Assembly: GCF_017051705.1 (NCBI RefSeq)
Contig: NZ_JAFIDJ010000001.1
Location: forward strand, 2,137,786-2,201,785
DNA length: 64,000 bases
Source of the DNA: Algoriphagus lutimaris
Lineage (GTDB): Bacteria > Bacteroidota > Bacteroidia > Cytophagales > Cyclobacteriaceae
Direction: 5' to 3'
Under the pieces are notes generated by a model. It saw only the letters and a program-made list of their open reading frames with translations, was not told where the DNA came from and ran no database searches. This document shows, one piece after another, positions 10,858-19,745 of the stretch; position 1 is the first letter of the stretch; each line of letters starts with the position of its first letter. The translations under genes and the position numbers were made by a program.

Positions 10858-11949
10858 TTAGCCTATTCCTAAGCTTTTCTTACTGAAAGAAAGGCAAGAA
10901 GTGATATTATTTTCTTCAAACGCCAGTCTTTGTTCATCACTTAACCCCTCCACTTTGGGTAATTCTCCTGGATAACTTTTCCCTCTTACTTCCATTATAA
11001 TTTTTGCAAGTTCTTTTTCAGGAATATCTTGAAAGGTCTTCCAATAGCCACTTTCCATTACGGGGATTTCTAAAGGGTCTCGAGTAATCATCTCTAGACT
11101 AAAATGGATGGATGGGTTATATTTTTTGCAAAGTTCTACTGCTTTTTTTAAGTCTATTATTCCTGTTCCTAATGGAACTTCAGAAAGTAAAAACCCTTGT
11201 TCATATTCTTGAACCCCCATATCCTTAACATGAGTTGAAAATGCCATTGGTGCCAATGTTTCAATGACGGTAATAGGGTCTTCTAATAACGCAACATTAT
11301 TCCCAAAGTCCACAGTTACCCCAACCCATTCACTTCCCAAGTTTAGGATTATTTCCGCTAGTTCTGAAGCTGTCCAATCTTTGTGATTTTCTACCGCCAA
11401 CTTCATTTGGTGCTTTCTAACGATCGGTTCAGCGAGAGACAAAGCCATTAAAGCTCCGGCTTTAAACTCTAAAAACTCTTTCTCCGAATGGAAATTTTCA
11501 TACCTTCTTCCATTCAAACATACTGTTCGAAGGACTTCAGCTCCAGCTTCTTTACCTGCCAATACTTCTTTTTCAAATAATGGTACTTGACCCGAAGTTT
11601 GAGGTAACCGTATGCTCCCTTCCAGATAGAGGTCACTTTTTTCTCTTACATCCCTTACTTTTTTCGCAAAATCACTCGCCCATCCATTGACACCTACTTG
11701 TACTCCTCCTGCTCCGATCTCTTTGCAATGCTTGATCAAATCGATGGCATTTTCGAAGGAAGGATAAGCCGAGCTTCCAGCTTTTGAATGCCATCGAGCA
11801 ACGTAGGAATGAACCACAATACCCATTGGGATACCGGCCATGGCTTCCGGGATTTCCGGAAATGAAAAATTCATTGCAAACACTCCCAAACCTGCTGTTT
11901 TCAGGAAATCTCGTCTTCCTGAATCAAAATAACTTTGTGCATTTTTCAT
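10858..11949 (-). CDS. Tat-exported TIM-barrel protein (sugar isomerase/epimerase-like)
   Basis: A 363-residue protein with a twin-arginine signal, GRRDFLKTAGLGVFAMNF, Arg12-Arg13. The body is an AP-endonuclease-2/xylose-isomerase-like barrel. Likely metal ligands are the Glu of AVENHKD, the Asp of VTVDFGNN, the His of HVKDMG and the Glu of FSLEMI. Tat export implies folding with cofactor or metal in the cytoplasm and action in the periplasm. It sits between the cytochrome-containing lipoprotein (37 bases) and the SDR (34 bases), pointing to a carbohydrate oxidation operon. The exact reaction is unknown. Confidence 0.85.
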   Translation of the reverse strand: MKNAQSYFDSGRRDFLKTAGLGVFAMNFSFPEIPEAMAGIPMGIVVHSYVARWHSKAGSSAYPSFENAIDLIKHCKEIGAGGVQVGVNGWASDFAKKVRDVREKSDLYLEGSIRLPQTSGQVPLFEKEVLAGKEAGAEVLRTVCLNGRRYENFHSEKEFLEFKAGALMALSLAEPIVRKHQMKLAVENHKDWTASELAEIILNLGSEWVGVTVDFGNNVALLEDPITVIETLAPMAFSTHVKDMGVQEYEQGFLLSEVPLGTGIIDLKKAVELCKKYNPSIHFSLEMITRDPLEIPVMESGYWKTFQDIPEKELAKIIMEVRGKSYPGELPKVEGLSDEQRLAFEENNITSCLSFSKKSLGIG

Positions 11950-11986
11950 TGCTTATGGATTGGGTTTTTCATGGAATGTGGAAGGT

Positions 11987-14515
11987 TCATTCTAAATTTT
12001 CTATATGTTGATTCAACTCTTCAGCGGACCAAGGATACACCCTCCCTTGAGTTGTCAAACGCATTCCTCCTACCGTCCTCCTTGAGATAGGAGGAGCTTG
12101 GTTTCCCCATTCATTTCTGATGTAGGTCAAGATGGCTGCAATGCTAGCATCATCCATCGTAGAGTGTGCAGGCATAACAGGTAGTATTTCTGGGGCATCG
12201 TACTTTTTCCCATCCACCTCAATGGGTCCCTCTAACCCATGTAAAAGAATTAAGGAAAGGCGCTTTTCATCCCCTAATACCCATTCAGAATTTACCAAAG
12301 GTGGCCCCATTCTATTTTCTCCTCTACCATCTGAGCCATGGCAACTTGCACAACTAACCAGGAACTTCTGCCTTCCATCTGCAAATTGTTTCAAAGCAGA
12401 AGCATCTAATGAGCCGGTTACTACTTCGACTTCGTCCGGATGGAAACCTGGCCAAGTGAACAAACTTTTCAGCATCCCTATTCTTTGGTAATCCATGGGT
12501 AAGTCTGTTCGTTGAAAAATCGAAGGCTCTGAATTAAAAGATACAAAACCTTTTTCAGGAGAATTTGCAGATTGAATAGCCAGTGAACTCAGGACTGTTT
12601 GTTCTTTCCAGCCCAACTCAGGAATATCCACAAGCGCTAAGAGCCCCTTAATTTCATTTTGATCTGCTTTTTTAACGATGGAAGCTGTGAGCATTTCCAG
12701 AAATATTTCATGCTCCGGCTTCAAATCATTCCATGTTACATCCTTCCAGATAGCTTGAAGAAAATCATATTCCCGGTTGGTCAAACTACTCATTGCGGCA
12801 TCCCTGATCAAAGCATCTTCTCCCTGTTTAGACAAGACTTCCAACAAGACTTTTTGAGCATCCTGATCTGACAAAGCATAAGAACTTAATGCCATTTGTA
12901 AATCGGTGGATTGCCCAGCATCTTTTGACTTCTCTATCATTTTCTTACCCAATCTCCTCCTTGTACCTTCACCATCTTTTGCAAGCTTATCCAACATGCG
13001 TAAAGCTGCACTTTGCATCAACTCAGAATCAAGGTCTAAAACTTCAAATAGAAATTCCTCATCCGCTTGTTCCATTCCTTCCAAAGTCCAAAGTGCATGA
13101 AAAGAGCCCAATTCATTAAATGAATTCAGAACAATCTCCTTTAATGCCGGAACCTGGCTTTTATCATTACTTTCCACAAGTAATCGCTGTGCCATATCCC
13201 GGTACCAACCATCTGTATGTCCAAGATAGGCTAGTAATTCTGAATCGGATTTAGAAGAAAGTTTCTCAACTTTTTTAGGATCAGTATCGATAGGAACAAC
13301 TCTCCAAATTCTCCCCATATGAACTGGCGCGTCTAGTTTTCTTTGGATAGTTTGCTCCCTTAAATACTCCGTCATGTAATCCAGATGTTGAATGATTCCT
13401 CGATACATATCAACAATATATAAGGCACCATCAGGTCCCACGTAACCATTCACAGGTCGGAATCTCTCATCGGAAGATGCCAAAAATTCTCTATATGGAT
13501 TTGGATCATTTGCTACCAGGTAATTACCATTTTCTTTTACCACATTTCTTTTTACCAAATTCCCGGCATTCTCCATGACAAAAATATTTCCTAAATATTC
13601 TTGAGGGAACAAAGAGCTTCTATAGACTGTAGGAGCACAAGCAGAAGTGAATTCTAAAAGCCTTCCTTCTTGATCCAAGGTACCAGGAATATAGCCTCTG
13701 TTTACTGCGAAGTTTGGTCGAATGGGATATACCCTTCGATCAATAGTTAATCCATAATCAATCCCTGTAGCAGGAGTATGGTTAGGATTGGCAAAAAGAT
13801 AATTGGGAGGGACAAGATCTCCATGAAGCTGAGACCAATTGTAATTATAAATCAGTCTGCCTTTATCATCTTGAGAAATTCCCCACTGACCTCTAAACTC
13901 AGTACTGTCACGAATCCATTCATCCCCTTTTAATCGATAGCGCAATCTGGATTTAGCACTGTAATACCAATTATCAACAATTCTGACCAACCCATTATCT
14001 GTATGCTCCACCACTCCATTTTGAGAATAAGTAGAATCCAATAAGATTTTGGTATCTGCTTTTAAATCTCCATCCAGATCTTCCGTGATCCATAATGCAT
14101 TATTTTCGGCGACTAAGGCTCCCCCCTTAAAAAGCCCTATAGATCTAGGCATTACCAAGCTATCCAGGTAAATAGTAGATTTATCCATCTCTCCGTCCCC
14201 ATCTTGATCTTCCAAAACAGAAATTCTACCTATGGGTTGCTCTTCATCATTTCCTTCAATATCTACCATATAGCCCCGCATTTCTATTACCCACATCTGT
14301 CCATCTTCATCAAATTGTATAGACACTGGCTCTTGAACCATTGGTTCAGCAGCAACTAATTGGATTTTGAAACCTGGTTCTATTTGGAAAGTAGCATGTT
14401 CTTCAGCGGGACTTAATGGAGGAAAAATGATATTCAGACCCTCTTTTTGGGTACTTGTGCAGGCCAAAATCAGCAGCATCAAACCAACGATGCTTGGTAA
14501 GCGGATAATCGACAT
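11987..14515 (-). CDS. Lipoprotein with beta-propeller, HEAT-like repeats and cytochrome c domain (PVC-type haem-binding family)
   Basis: An 842-residue lipoprotein (lipobox LILAC, Cys19). Residues about 40-390 resemble the soluble sugar-dehydrogenase-like propeller of the membrane-bound dehydrogenase family, with the repeated phrase EDQDGDGEMD and EDLDGDLKAD, which look like calcium loops. Residues about 415-650 are helical repeats of HEAT type. A c-type haem site CASCH lies at 722-726 with a probable distal Met near 781 (VMPAHS). The family is abundant in Bacteroidota and Planctomycetota and is thought to oxidise carbohydrates and pass electrons to the cytochrome. It heads the operon with the TIM-barrel and SDR genes. 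Confidence 0.85.
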   Translation of the reverse strand: MSIIRLPSIVGLMLLILACTSTQKEGLNIIFPPLSPAEEHATFQIEPGFKIQLVAAEPMVQEPVSIQFDEDGQMWVIEMRGYMVDIEGNDEEQPIGRISVLEDQDGDGEMDKSTIYLDSLVMPRSIGLFKGGALVAENNALWITEDLDGDLKADTKILLDSTYSQNGVVEHTDNGLVRIVDNWYYSAKSRLRYRLKGDEWIRDSTEFRGQWGISQDDKGRLIYNYNWSQLHGDLVPPNYLFANPNHTPATGIDYGLTIDRRVYPIRPNFAVNRGYIPGTLDQEGRLLEFTSACAPTVYRSSLFPQEYLGNIFVMENAGNLVKRNVVKENGNYLVANDPNPYREFLASSDERFRPVNGYVGPDGALYIVDMYRGIIQHLDYMTEYLREQTIQRKLDAPVHMGRIWRVVPIDTDPKKVEKLSSKSDSELLAYLGHTDGWYRDMAQRLLVESNDKSQVPALKEIVLNSFNELGSFHALWTLEGMEQADEEFLFEVLDLDSELMQSAALRMLDKLAKDGEGTRRRLGKKMIEKSKDAGQSTDLQMALSSYALSDQDAQKVLLEVLSKQGEDALIRDAAMSSLTNREYDFLQAIWKDVTWNDLKPEHEIFLEMLTASIVKKADQNEIKGLLALVDIPELGWKEQTVLSSLAIQSANSPEKGFVSFNSEPSIFQRTDLPMDYQRIGMLKSLFTWPGFHPDEVEVVTGSLDASALKQFADGRQKFLVSCASCHGSDGRGENRMGPPLVNSEWVLGDEKRLSLILLHGLEGPIEVDGKKYDAPEILPVMPAHSTMDDASIAAILTYIRNEWGNQAPPISRRTVGGMRLTTQGRVYPWSAEELNQHIENLE

Positions 14516-14688
14516 AGGTAAATTTCGGGCTATTTATTGCCTATTCATCACAATGAAATGCAATTTTATAAACAAGGCAGTTTTCCTAATTTGACACTTA
14601 TTCAAATGATACACAAGCCTATTTTACTAAGTGGTCTAATTATTTTTGGTATTACTTCAATTCCTTTCTAAGACTATCTCCTATCACT

Positions 14689-15123
14689 ATGTTCAGCTTC
14701 AATCCATTTTTAGTCCTAATCTTGATGATTCTCTCATCCGTTTCCACCTACCTAATTACCAAGCATTCACTCATTAAAAACGAATCGGAGGTGCTAATTT
14801 CTTAAAACTGAGTTGGAATGGAACGCAATTACCTGATTACCCTGCAGGAAAACCCAAGATTTCTATCTTCATCCTAACTCCCAATTCCTCATTTCGCAAA
14901 CATATTCATCCAATAATTAATTCGGAAGAATTAACCAAAGGAGAACTGTTTGTAGAAGATGAATTTGTAAATCAATTAAAAATGAAAGCTGGAGCCCCCA
15001 TCAGTGAAGTAGTAAATACAATGCATTATGGTGCAAATCGGGGGAATACCCCCTACTGAAATCATTGTCTTTTACGCGGGAAGTGAAGGGTTGACCAATA
15101 AAAAAATCATGGAAGATCTATAG
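14689..15123 (+). pseudogene. Decayed gene for an exported cupin-domain protein
   Basis: The 818-base gap between 14515 and 15334 holds remnants of one gene in three frames. The first (14689-14805) gives a membrane-spanning N-terminus FSFNPFLVLILMILSSVS, stopping at TAA 14803. A second frame from about 14793 reads LSWNGTQLPDYPAGKPKIS, then KHIHPIIN, GELFVED and EVVNTMHYG, stopping at TGA 15057. The third continues IPPTEIIVFYAGSEG to TAG 15121. Joined, they follow the usual order of small Bacteroidota cupins (W.GT.LP.YP.GKPEI, H.HP, EVVN..H.G, IIVFYAG). At least two frameshifts and altered barrel residues show decay. The flanks 14516-14688 and 15124-15333 hold nothing recognisable. Confidence 0.8.
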
Positions 15124-15333
15124 TATAAAAAATTATCTCTTCTGACTATTCAGCTTGCCCGAATCTTGCTTTTCAAAAAGTAAAAACAAGCATATTTTTA
15201 TTAATTTATTGCTTTATTTTCAAAATTTACTATATATATTTATTTTTTTGCTAAAGTATTAGACTAGATTTTACGAACTCAATAAGACTTTTACCTGTTG
15301 GAGGTCAAAGATTAATAGCGATTAAATCAATTT

Positions 15334-16572
15334 TTGTTGAAAAATCAGATTTCAAAAAAGGAATACTTCAAAATTGTCTTGGTCTTAGGGGCTCTTTGTA
15401 CCATCAGCCCTTTTTCCATAGACATGTATTTACCTGGATTTCCAGCAATGGCCAGGGAATTGGAGACTCCTATTGCCAATATTCAATTGTCCTTGACTGC
15501 CTATTTAGTGGGGATTGCCATTGGCCAATTGTTTTATGGCCCCCTATTAGATAAATATGGGAGAAAAAAACCACTTTATGTAGGTTTGGGAATTTATGTG
15601 CTGGCTTCTATTGGATGTGCTTTATCGGGCTCTGTAGAGAATCTAATACTTATGAGGTTCTTACAAGCCATTGGGGGGTGTGCGGGCATGGTTGCCGCTC
15701 AGGCTATGGTTCGTGATATTTTCCCTGTGACGAAAACTGCTCAAGTTTTAGCTTTATTGACTTTAGTAATCGCTGTCTCCCCAATGATTGCCCCTACTTT
15801 GGGAGGTTTCGTAACGGCTTATTACCATTGGCACTGGGTTTTTATTATTTTGGCATTGCTTACGGTGATTATTTGGATGGCCGTAATATGGGTGCTTCCG
15901 GACGGGGCAGAACCTGACACGCAAGTTTCATTGAAGCCTAAACAGGTTTGGAAAAATTATACCCAAGTACTTCAGAACAGGCAATTCTTAGTCTATATGT
16001 CCATCGGAGGTTTGGCCGGCGCAGCTCCATTTGCCTATATCGCAGGTTCAGCTGATGTTTTTATGAATATTTATGGAGTAAGTGAAACACAATACGGGTG
16101 GATTTTTGCGCTGTTGGCTTTTGCCATGATCGGTTCCACCCAATTGAATCACTTGTTACTTAGAAGATTTACCAGCCAGCAAATCATTAATTTCTCCATG
16201 CACTATCAGGTGATAGTTGGATTGCTATTGGTTTTTGGTATTTATTTTCAATGGTTAGAAGTAGGCACTTTGTTAATGTTAATGTTTGTCTTCTTAACAG
16301 CACATGGACTAAACGGTCCAAATACTGCAGCATTATCTTTAGCTCCATTTTCGAGAAATGCAGGAAGTGCTTCCGCAATTTTAGGAAGTATACGAATGGC
16401 GTTTGGTGGATTGGCTTCTGCGGGGGTCAGCTTCTTTCATGATGGCACTTCTCTTCCCATGGTGAGTGGAATGGCTGCTTGTGCTGTAGCAGGATTCATT
16501 GTATTGAAACTTGATCAAAATATCAGAGGTAGCATTAGTAAGGTATATGATAAAAAAGCTCTAGTTAGCTAA
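15334..16572 (+). CDS. Bcr/CflA-type major facilitator drug efflux transporter
   Basis: A 412-residue protein with twelve hydrophobic segments. SPFSIDMYLPGFPAMA after TM1, the MFS motif A GPLLDKYGRKKP, and the GGCAGMVAAQAMVRDIF block identify the Bcr/CflA subfamily, which exports drugs or small metabolites by proton antiport. The start must be a TTG (15334 or 15337): an in-frame stop lies at 15316 and the first ATG (15424) falls beyond the first membrane segment. It is a single gene, separated from the helicase by 77 bases that include that gene's own promoter box. Confidence 0.93.
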   Translation: MLKNQISKKEYFKIVLVLGALCTISPFSIDMYLPGFPAMARELETPIANIQLSLTAYLVGIAIGQLFYGPLLDKYGRKKPLYVGLGIYVLASIGCALSGSVENLILMRFLQAIGGCAGMVAAQAMVRDIFPVTKTAQVLALLTLVIAVSPMIAPTLGGFVTAYYHWHWVFIILALLTVIIWMAVIWVLPDGAEPDTQVSLKPKQVWKNYTQVLQNRQFLVYMSIGGLAGAAPFAYIAGSADVFMNIYGVSETQYGWIFALLAFAMIGSTQLNHLLLRRFTSQQIINFSMHYQVIVGLLLVFGIYFQWLEVGTLLMLMFVFLTAHGLNGPNTAALSLAPFSRNAGSASAILGSIRMAFGGLASAGVSFFHDGTSLPMVSGMAACAVAGFIVLKLDQNIRGSISKVYDKKALVS

Positions 16573-16635
16573 CAGCTTTGTTTTTCCTTCATTGATTCAT
16601 TCCTGATTCCAATAAATTCTATCAAAGAACATCCT

Positions 16636-16643
16636 TACCTTTG
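16636..16643 (+). promoter_or_regulatory. Bacteroidota -7 promoter element before the helicase gene
   Basis: TACCTTTG matches TAnnTTTG exactly. It ends only 6 bases before the ATG at 16650, so transcription would begin at or next to that codon; either the mRNA is leaderless or translation starts at the ATG at 16659. No TTTG was found 19 bases upstream. Confidence 0.55.
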
Positions 16644-16649
16644 TGCAAA

Positions 16650-17792
16650 ATGAAGGATATGACTTTTAAAGAACTTGGATTAAACAAGCAGTTGATTTCT
16701 GCGATAGAGAAAGCGAATTACCAGAAACCTTATCCAATTCAAGCAGAAGCTATCCCTGCATTTTTGAAGCGTCAGGATATTTTGGGAATTGCCCCTACTG
16801 GATCTGGAAAAACCGCTTCTTACATTTTGCCAATCTTACAAATCCTACAAAATAAAAAGGAACACCGAAGCAGAAATATCCCTGTCTTGGTACTAGTTCC
16901 AACTAGAGAACTGGCCTCTCAAGTAGCTCAAGTAGCAGATAACTTTTCAAGGTTTTTAGAGAGAAGGGTCAAAACTGTATCAGTATTTGGAGGGGTCTCC
17001 ATCAATCCTCAAATGATGAAGATGAATGGAACAGATATTTTGGTTGCTACTCCGGGAAGATTATTGGATTTAATATCACAAAATGCGCTGTCACTTTCAG
17101 AAGTAGAAATCTTGGTACTCGATGAAATGGACAAGGTCTTGAATATGGGGTTTCGTGAAGAAGTAAATCAGATATTGTCAGAAATCCCTAAAAAGAGGCA
17201 AAACATCCTATTTTCCGCCACCATGGATGAGACTTTGGAAGAAATGATTTCCTCCCTTCTCAAGGATCCTAAGCGCATAACTGTCAAACCGGAAATACTT
17301 GATGTTGATCTGATCAATCAATATGCCTATAGAGTCAGCGCTGAAAAGAAAGGTCCTCTATTAAGACATCTTATCAAAAATGGCAATTGGACTCAAATCC
17401 TAGTATTTACCTCTTCCATCCGAACTGCCAATAACGTAGTCCAAAAATTAGTAAAGAATGGCATCGATGCCATTGCATTTCATGGGGACAAAAGTCAAGG
17501 TGCCAGAATTGAAGCATTGGCAAGATTCAAGTCTGGAAAAACTCAGGTTTTGGTTGCTACTGACTTGGCCGGTAGGGGAATAGATATTCAGTTTTTACCT
17601 TTGGTGATCAACTTTGAACTCCCACGTTCTCCCAAAGATTATGTACATCGAATTGGAAGAACTGGACGGGCCGGGGCCACAGGAGAAGCCATTTCACTGA
17701 TCACTGAAGAAGATTTGCACCACTTTAAAATCATCCAGAAAAAGATGAAAAAGCATGTTCAATTGAGAAGCACAGATGACTTAGATCTTTAA
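16650..17792 (+). CDS. DEAD-box-type ATP-dependent RNA helicase with DEMD motif II
   Basis: A 380-residue helicase core with almost no C-terminal extension. Motifs in order: Q-motif YQKPYPIQAEAI, I APTGSGKT, Ia VPTRELA, Ib TPGRLLD, II DEMD (158-161), III SAT, V ATDLAGRGID, VI HRIGRTGRAG. The proteins unwind short RNA duplexes in ribosome assembly or mRNA turnover, often under cold stress. The third residue of motif II is Met instead of Ala; the codons GAT GAA ATG GAC are clear in the sequence. The catalytic Asp-Glu pair is intact, so activity is likely kept. The closest group is RhlE-like. A TTG further upstream (16641) is unlikely because it lies inside the -7 box. Confidence 0.93.
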   Translation: MKDMTFKELGLNKQLISAIEKANYQKPYPIQAEAIPAFLKRQDILGIAPTGSGKTASYILPILQILQNKKEHRSRNIPVLVLVPTRELASQVAQVADNFSRFLERRVKTVSVFGGVSINPQMMKMNGTDILVATPGRLLDLISQNALSLSEVEILVLDEMDKVLNMGFREEVNQILSEIPKKRQNILFSATMDETLEEMISSLLKDPKRITVKPEILDVDLINQYAYRVSAEKKGPLLRHLIKNGNWTQILVFTSSIRTANNVVQKLVKNGIDAIAFHGDKSQGARIEALARFKSGKTQVLVATDLAGRGIDIQFLPLVINFELPRSPKDYVHRIGRTGRAGATGEAISLITEEDLHHFKIIQKKMKKHVQLRSTDDLDL

Positions 17793-17852
17793 AAACTATT
17801 TGATTTCCCATTTTTTTAGAGGATCTTTTGTGTAGAACAAGCCCTCCAAAAA

Positions 17853-19610
17853 ATGACGCCCTACACAAGATTAGTCAGTATTTTTCTTACTTTTTTAATT
17901 CTTCATACGAATGTATTTTCCCAAAATACTCCACCAAATATCATCTTAGTTATTACGGATGATCAAGGTTATGGAGACTTTGGCTTCACAGGAAACCCAC
18001 ATATCTCTACTCCAACCCTCGACCAACTCGCTCAAGAAAGTGTGGAGTTTACAAATTTTTACGTATCTCCGGTTTGTGCCCCTACCCGATCCAGTCTTAT
18101 GACCGGACGCTATTCCCTCCGTACAGGAATCAGAGACACTTATAATGGAGGAGCTATGATGTCCACTGAGGAAATTACCATTGCGGAGCTTTTGAAGAAA
18201 AAACATTATGTAACAGGTATTTTTGGCAAGTGGCATTTGGGGGACAACTTCCCCATGCGTCCCAGTGATCAGGGGTTTGATGAATCGTTGATTCACTTAT
18301 CAGGGGGTATGGGACAGGTGGGTGATTTTACAACCTATTATCAAGGCAATCGAAGCTATTTTGATCCAGTCCTTTGGCATAATAATCAACAACAATCCTA
18401 TCAAGGTTATTGCTCTGACATCTTTACCGAAGAGGCGATCAAGTTTATAGAGAACAATAAAGACCAACCATTTTTCACCTATCTCTCTTTTAATGCTCCT
18501 CATACCCCTTTGCAAGTCCCCGATGAGTATTATCAAAAATATAAAGATTTAGATCCCAGTGAAGGATTTGGAGAAGATGGCAAACCATTTTACCCGATGT
18601 CTGAATCCCAAAAAGAAGATGCTAGAAAAGTCTATGCCATGGTAGAAAACATCGATGACAATCTGAATAAGCTATTTAGCAAATTGGAAGAGTTGGAAAT
18701 TGATGACCGTACGATTATTATCTTTTTGACAGATAATGGACCTCAACAACAACGATATGTATCAGGACTTCGAGGACTCAAAGGGAATGTTTTTCAAGGA
18801 GGAGTGCGAGCACCTCTCTTGATTCATTATCCTGAAAAATACCAAAGAAGTAAGAAGATAGATCAATTAACTGCTCATTTGGATATCTTACCTACCATCG
18901 CAGAAGTAGTGGGGATTGACTTACCTAATGACCGCAAAATCGATGGCAAGAGCTTAATCCCCTTGATGAATGGGGATGCAAGCAATTTTCAAAACCGAAG
19001 CTTTTTCTCTTATTGGAACCGCAAATATCCAGAAAGGTATAATAACATTTCCATTCAAAATTCCGGTTGGAAACTAGTTGGAAAAACTGACTATCAAGCT
19101 CCCTTAGAAGATTTTGAGCTATACAACTTGACCGAAGATCCGTACGAACAAACAAATCTCATTTCCACTAAAACTTCCAAAGGGAGGGAACTAAAGATTG
19201 AAATGGATGAATTTTATGAGGAATTAATTCAGGAAAAACACTTGGTAAATCAACCTCTCATCCAGGTAGGTTTTGAGGAAGAGAACCCTGTATTCCTAAA
19301 CCGAAATGATGCTGCAGGTCAAAGAGGTATCTGGGCACAAGAGGAGATTTATGGATATTGGAACGTGTTATTAGCTTCTGGAACCTATGACTTTACATTC
19401 AAATTCGTGAAAGATGTACCTTCTCAAGGCACCATGTACTTGGAAACAGGCCCTATAGTAAATCAAACAAAAATAGAGTCAGAAGGAGAAGTAGAATTTA
19501 TTGAAATGAAGGACATTCAACTTCCTGAAATGAAAACCCAAATCATCCCTTTTTATCAAGTAAATGGAAAACAAATTTTCCCTTTTTGGGTAGAAATCCA
19601 TAAAAAATAA
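17853..19610 (+). CDS. Secreted arylsulfatase-type sulfatase (S1 family)
   Basis: A 585-residue protein with an N-terminal signal peptide (cleavage near Ser23-Gln24). The metal-binding Asp36-Asp37 (VITDDQGYGD) and the modification site CAPTR, Cys75 to Arg79, fit the sulfatase consensus C-x-P-x-R, in which Cys becomes formylglycine. GKWHLG and LTDNGP give further active-site residues. After the catalytic domain (to about 450) is a beta-rich C-terminal region of about 130 residues seen in many Bacteroidota sulfatases. The enzyme removes sulfate from glycans or aryl esters. Neither a formylglycine-generating enzyme nor SusC/SusD genes lie in the window; substrate unknown. Confidence 0.93.
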   Translation: MTPYTRLVSIFLTFLILHTNVFSQNTPPNIILVITDDQGYGDFGFTGNPHISTPTLDQLAQESVEFTNFYVSPVCAPTRSSLMTGRYSLRTGIRDTYNGGAMMSTEEITIAELLKKKHYVTGIFGKWHLGDNFPMRPSDQGFDESLIHLSGGMGQVGDFTTYYQGNRSYFDPVLWHNNQQQSYQGYCSDIFTEEAIKFIENNKDQPFFTYLSFNAPHTPLQVPDEYYQKYKDLDPSEGFGEDGKPFYPMSESQKEDARKVYAMVENIDDNLNKLFSKLEELEIDDRTIIIFLTDNGPQQQRYVSGLRGLKGNVFQGGVRAPLLIHYPEKYQRSKKIDQLTAHLDILPTIAEVVGIDLPNDRKIDGKSLIPLMNGDASNFQNRSFFSYWNRKYPERYNNISIQNSGWKLVGKTDYQAPLEDFELYNLTEDPYEQTNLISTKTSKGRELKIEMDEFYEELIQEKHLVNQPLIQVGFEEENPVFLNRNDAAGQRGIWAQEEIYGYWNVLLASGTYDFTFKFVKDVPSQGTMYLETGPIVNQTKIESEGEVEFIEMKDIQLPEMKTQIIPFYQVNGKQIFPFWVEIHKK

Positions 19611-19745
19611 TGGCTGATATATTAATAAATCCATGAAGGGGTGATGCCTATAATCAAAAAATCAACCAGCACTTATAATTCATTTTTAATAGATTCAATT
19701 TTTGGCTTATCTTTTTAAATCCTAAAAATTGAAAAAAGAAAATCC

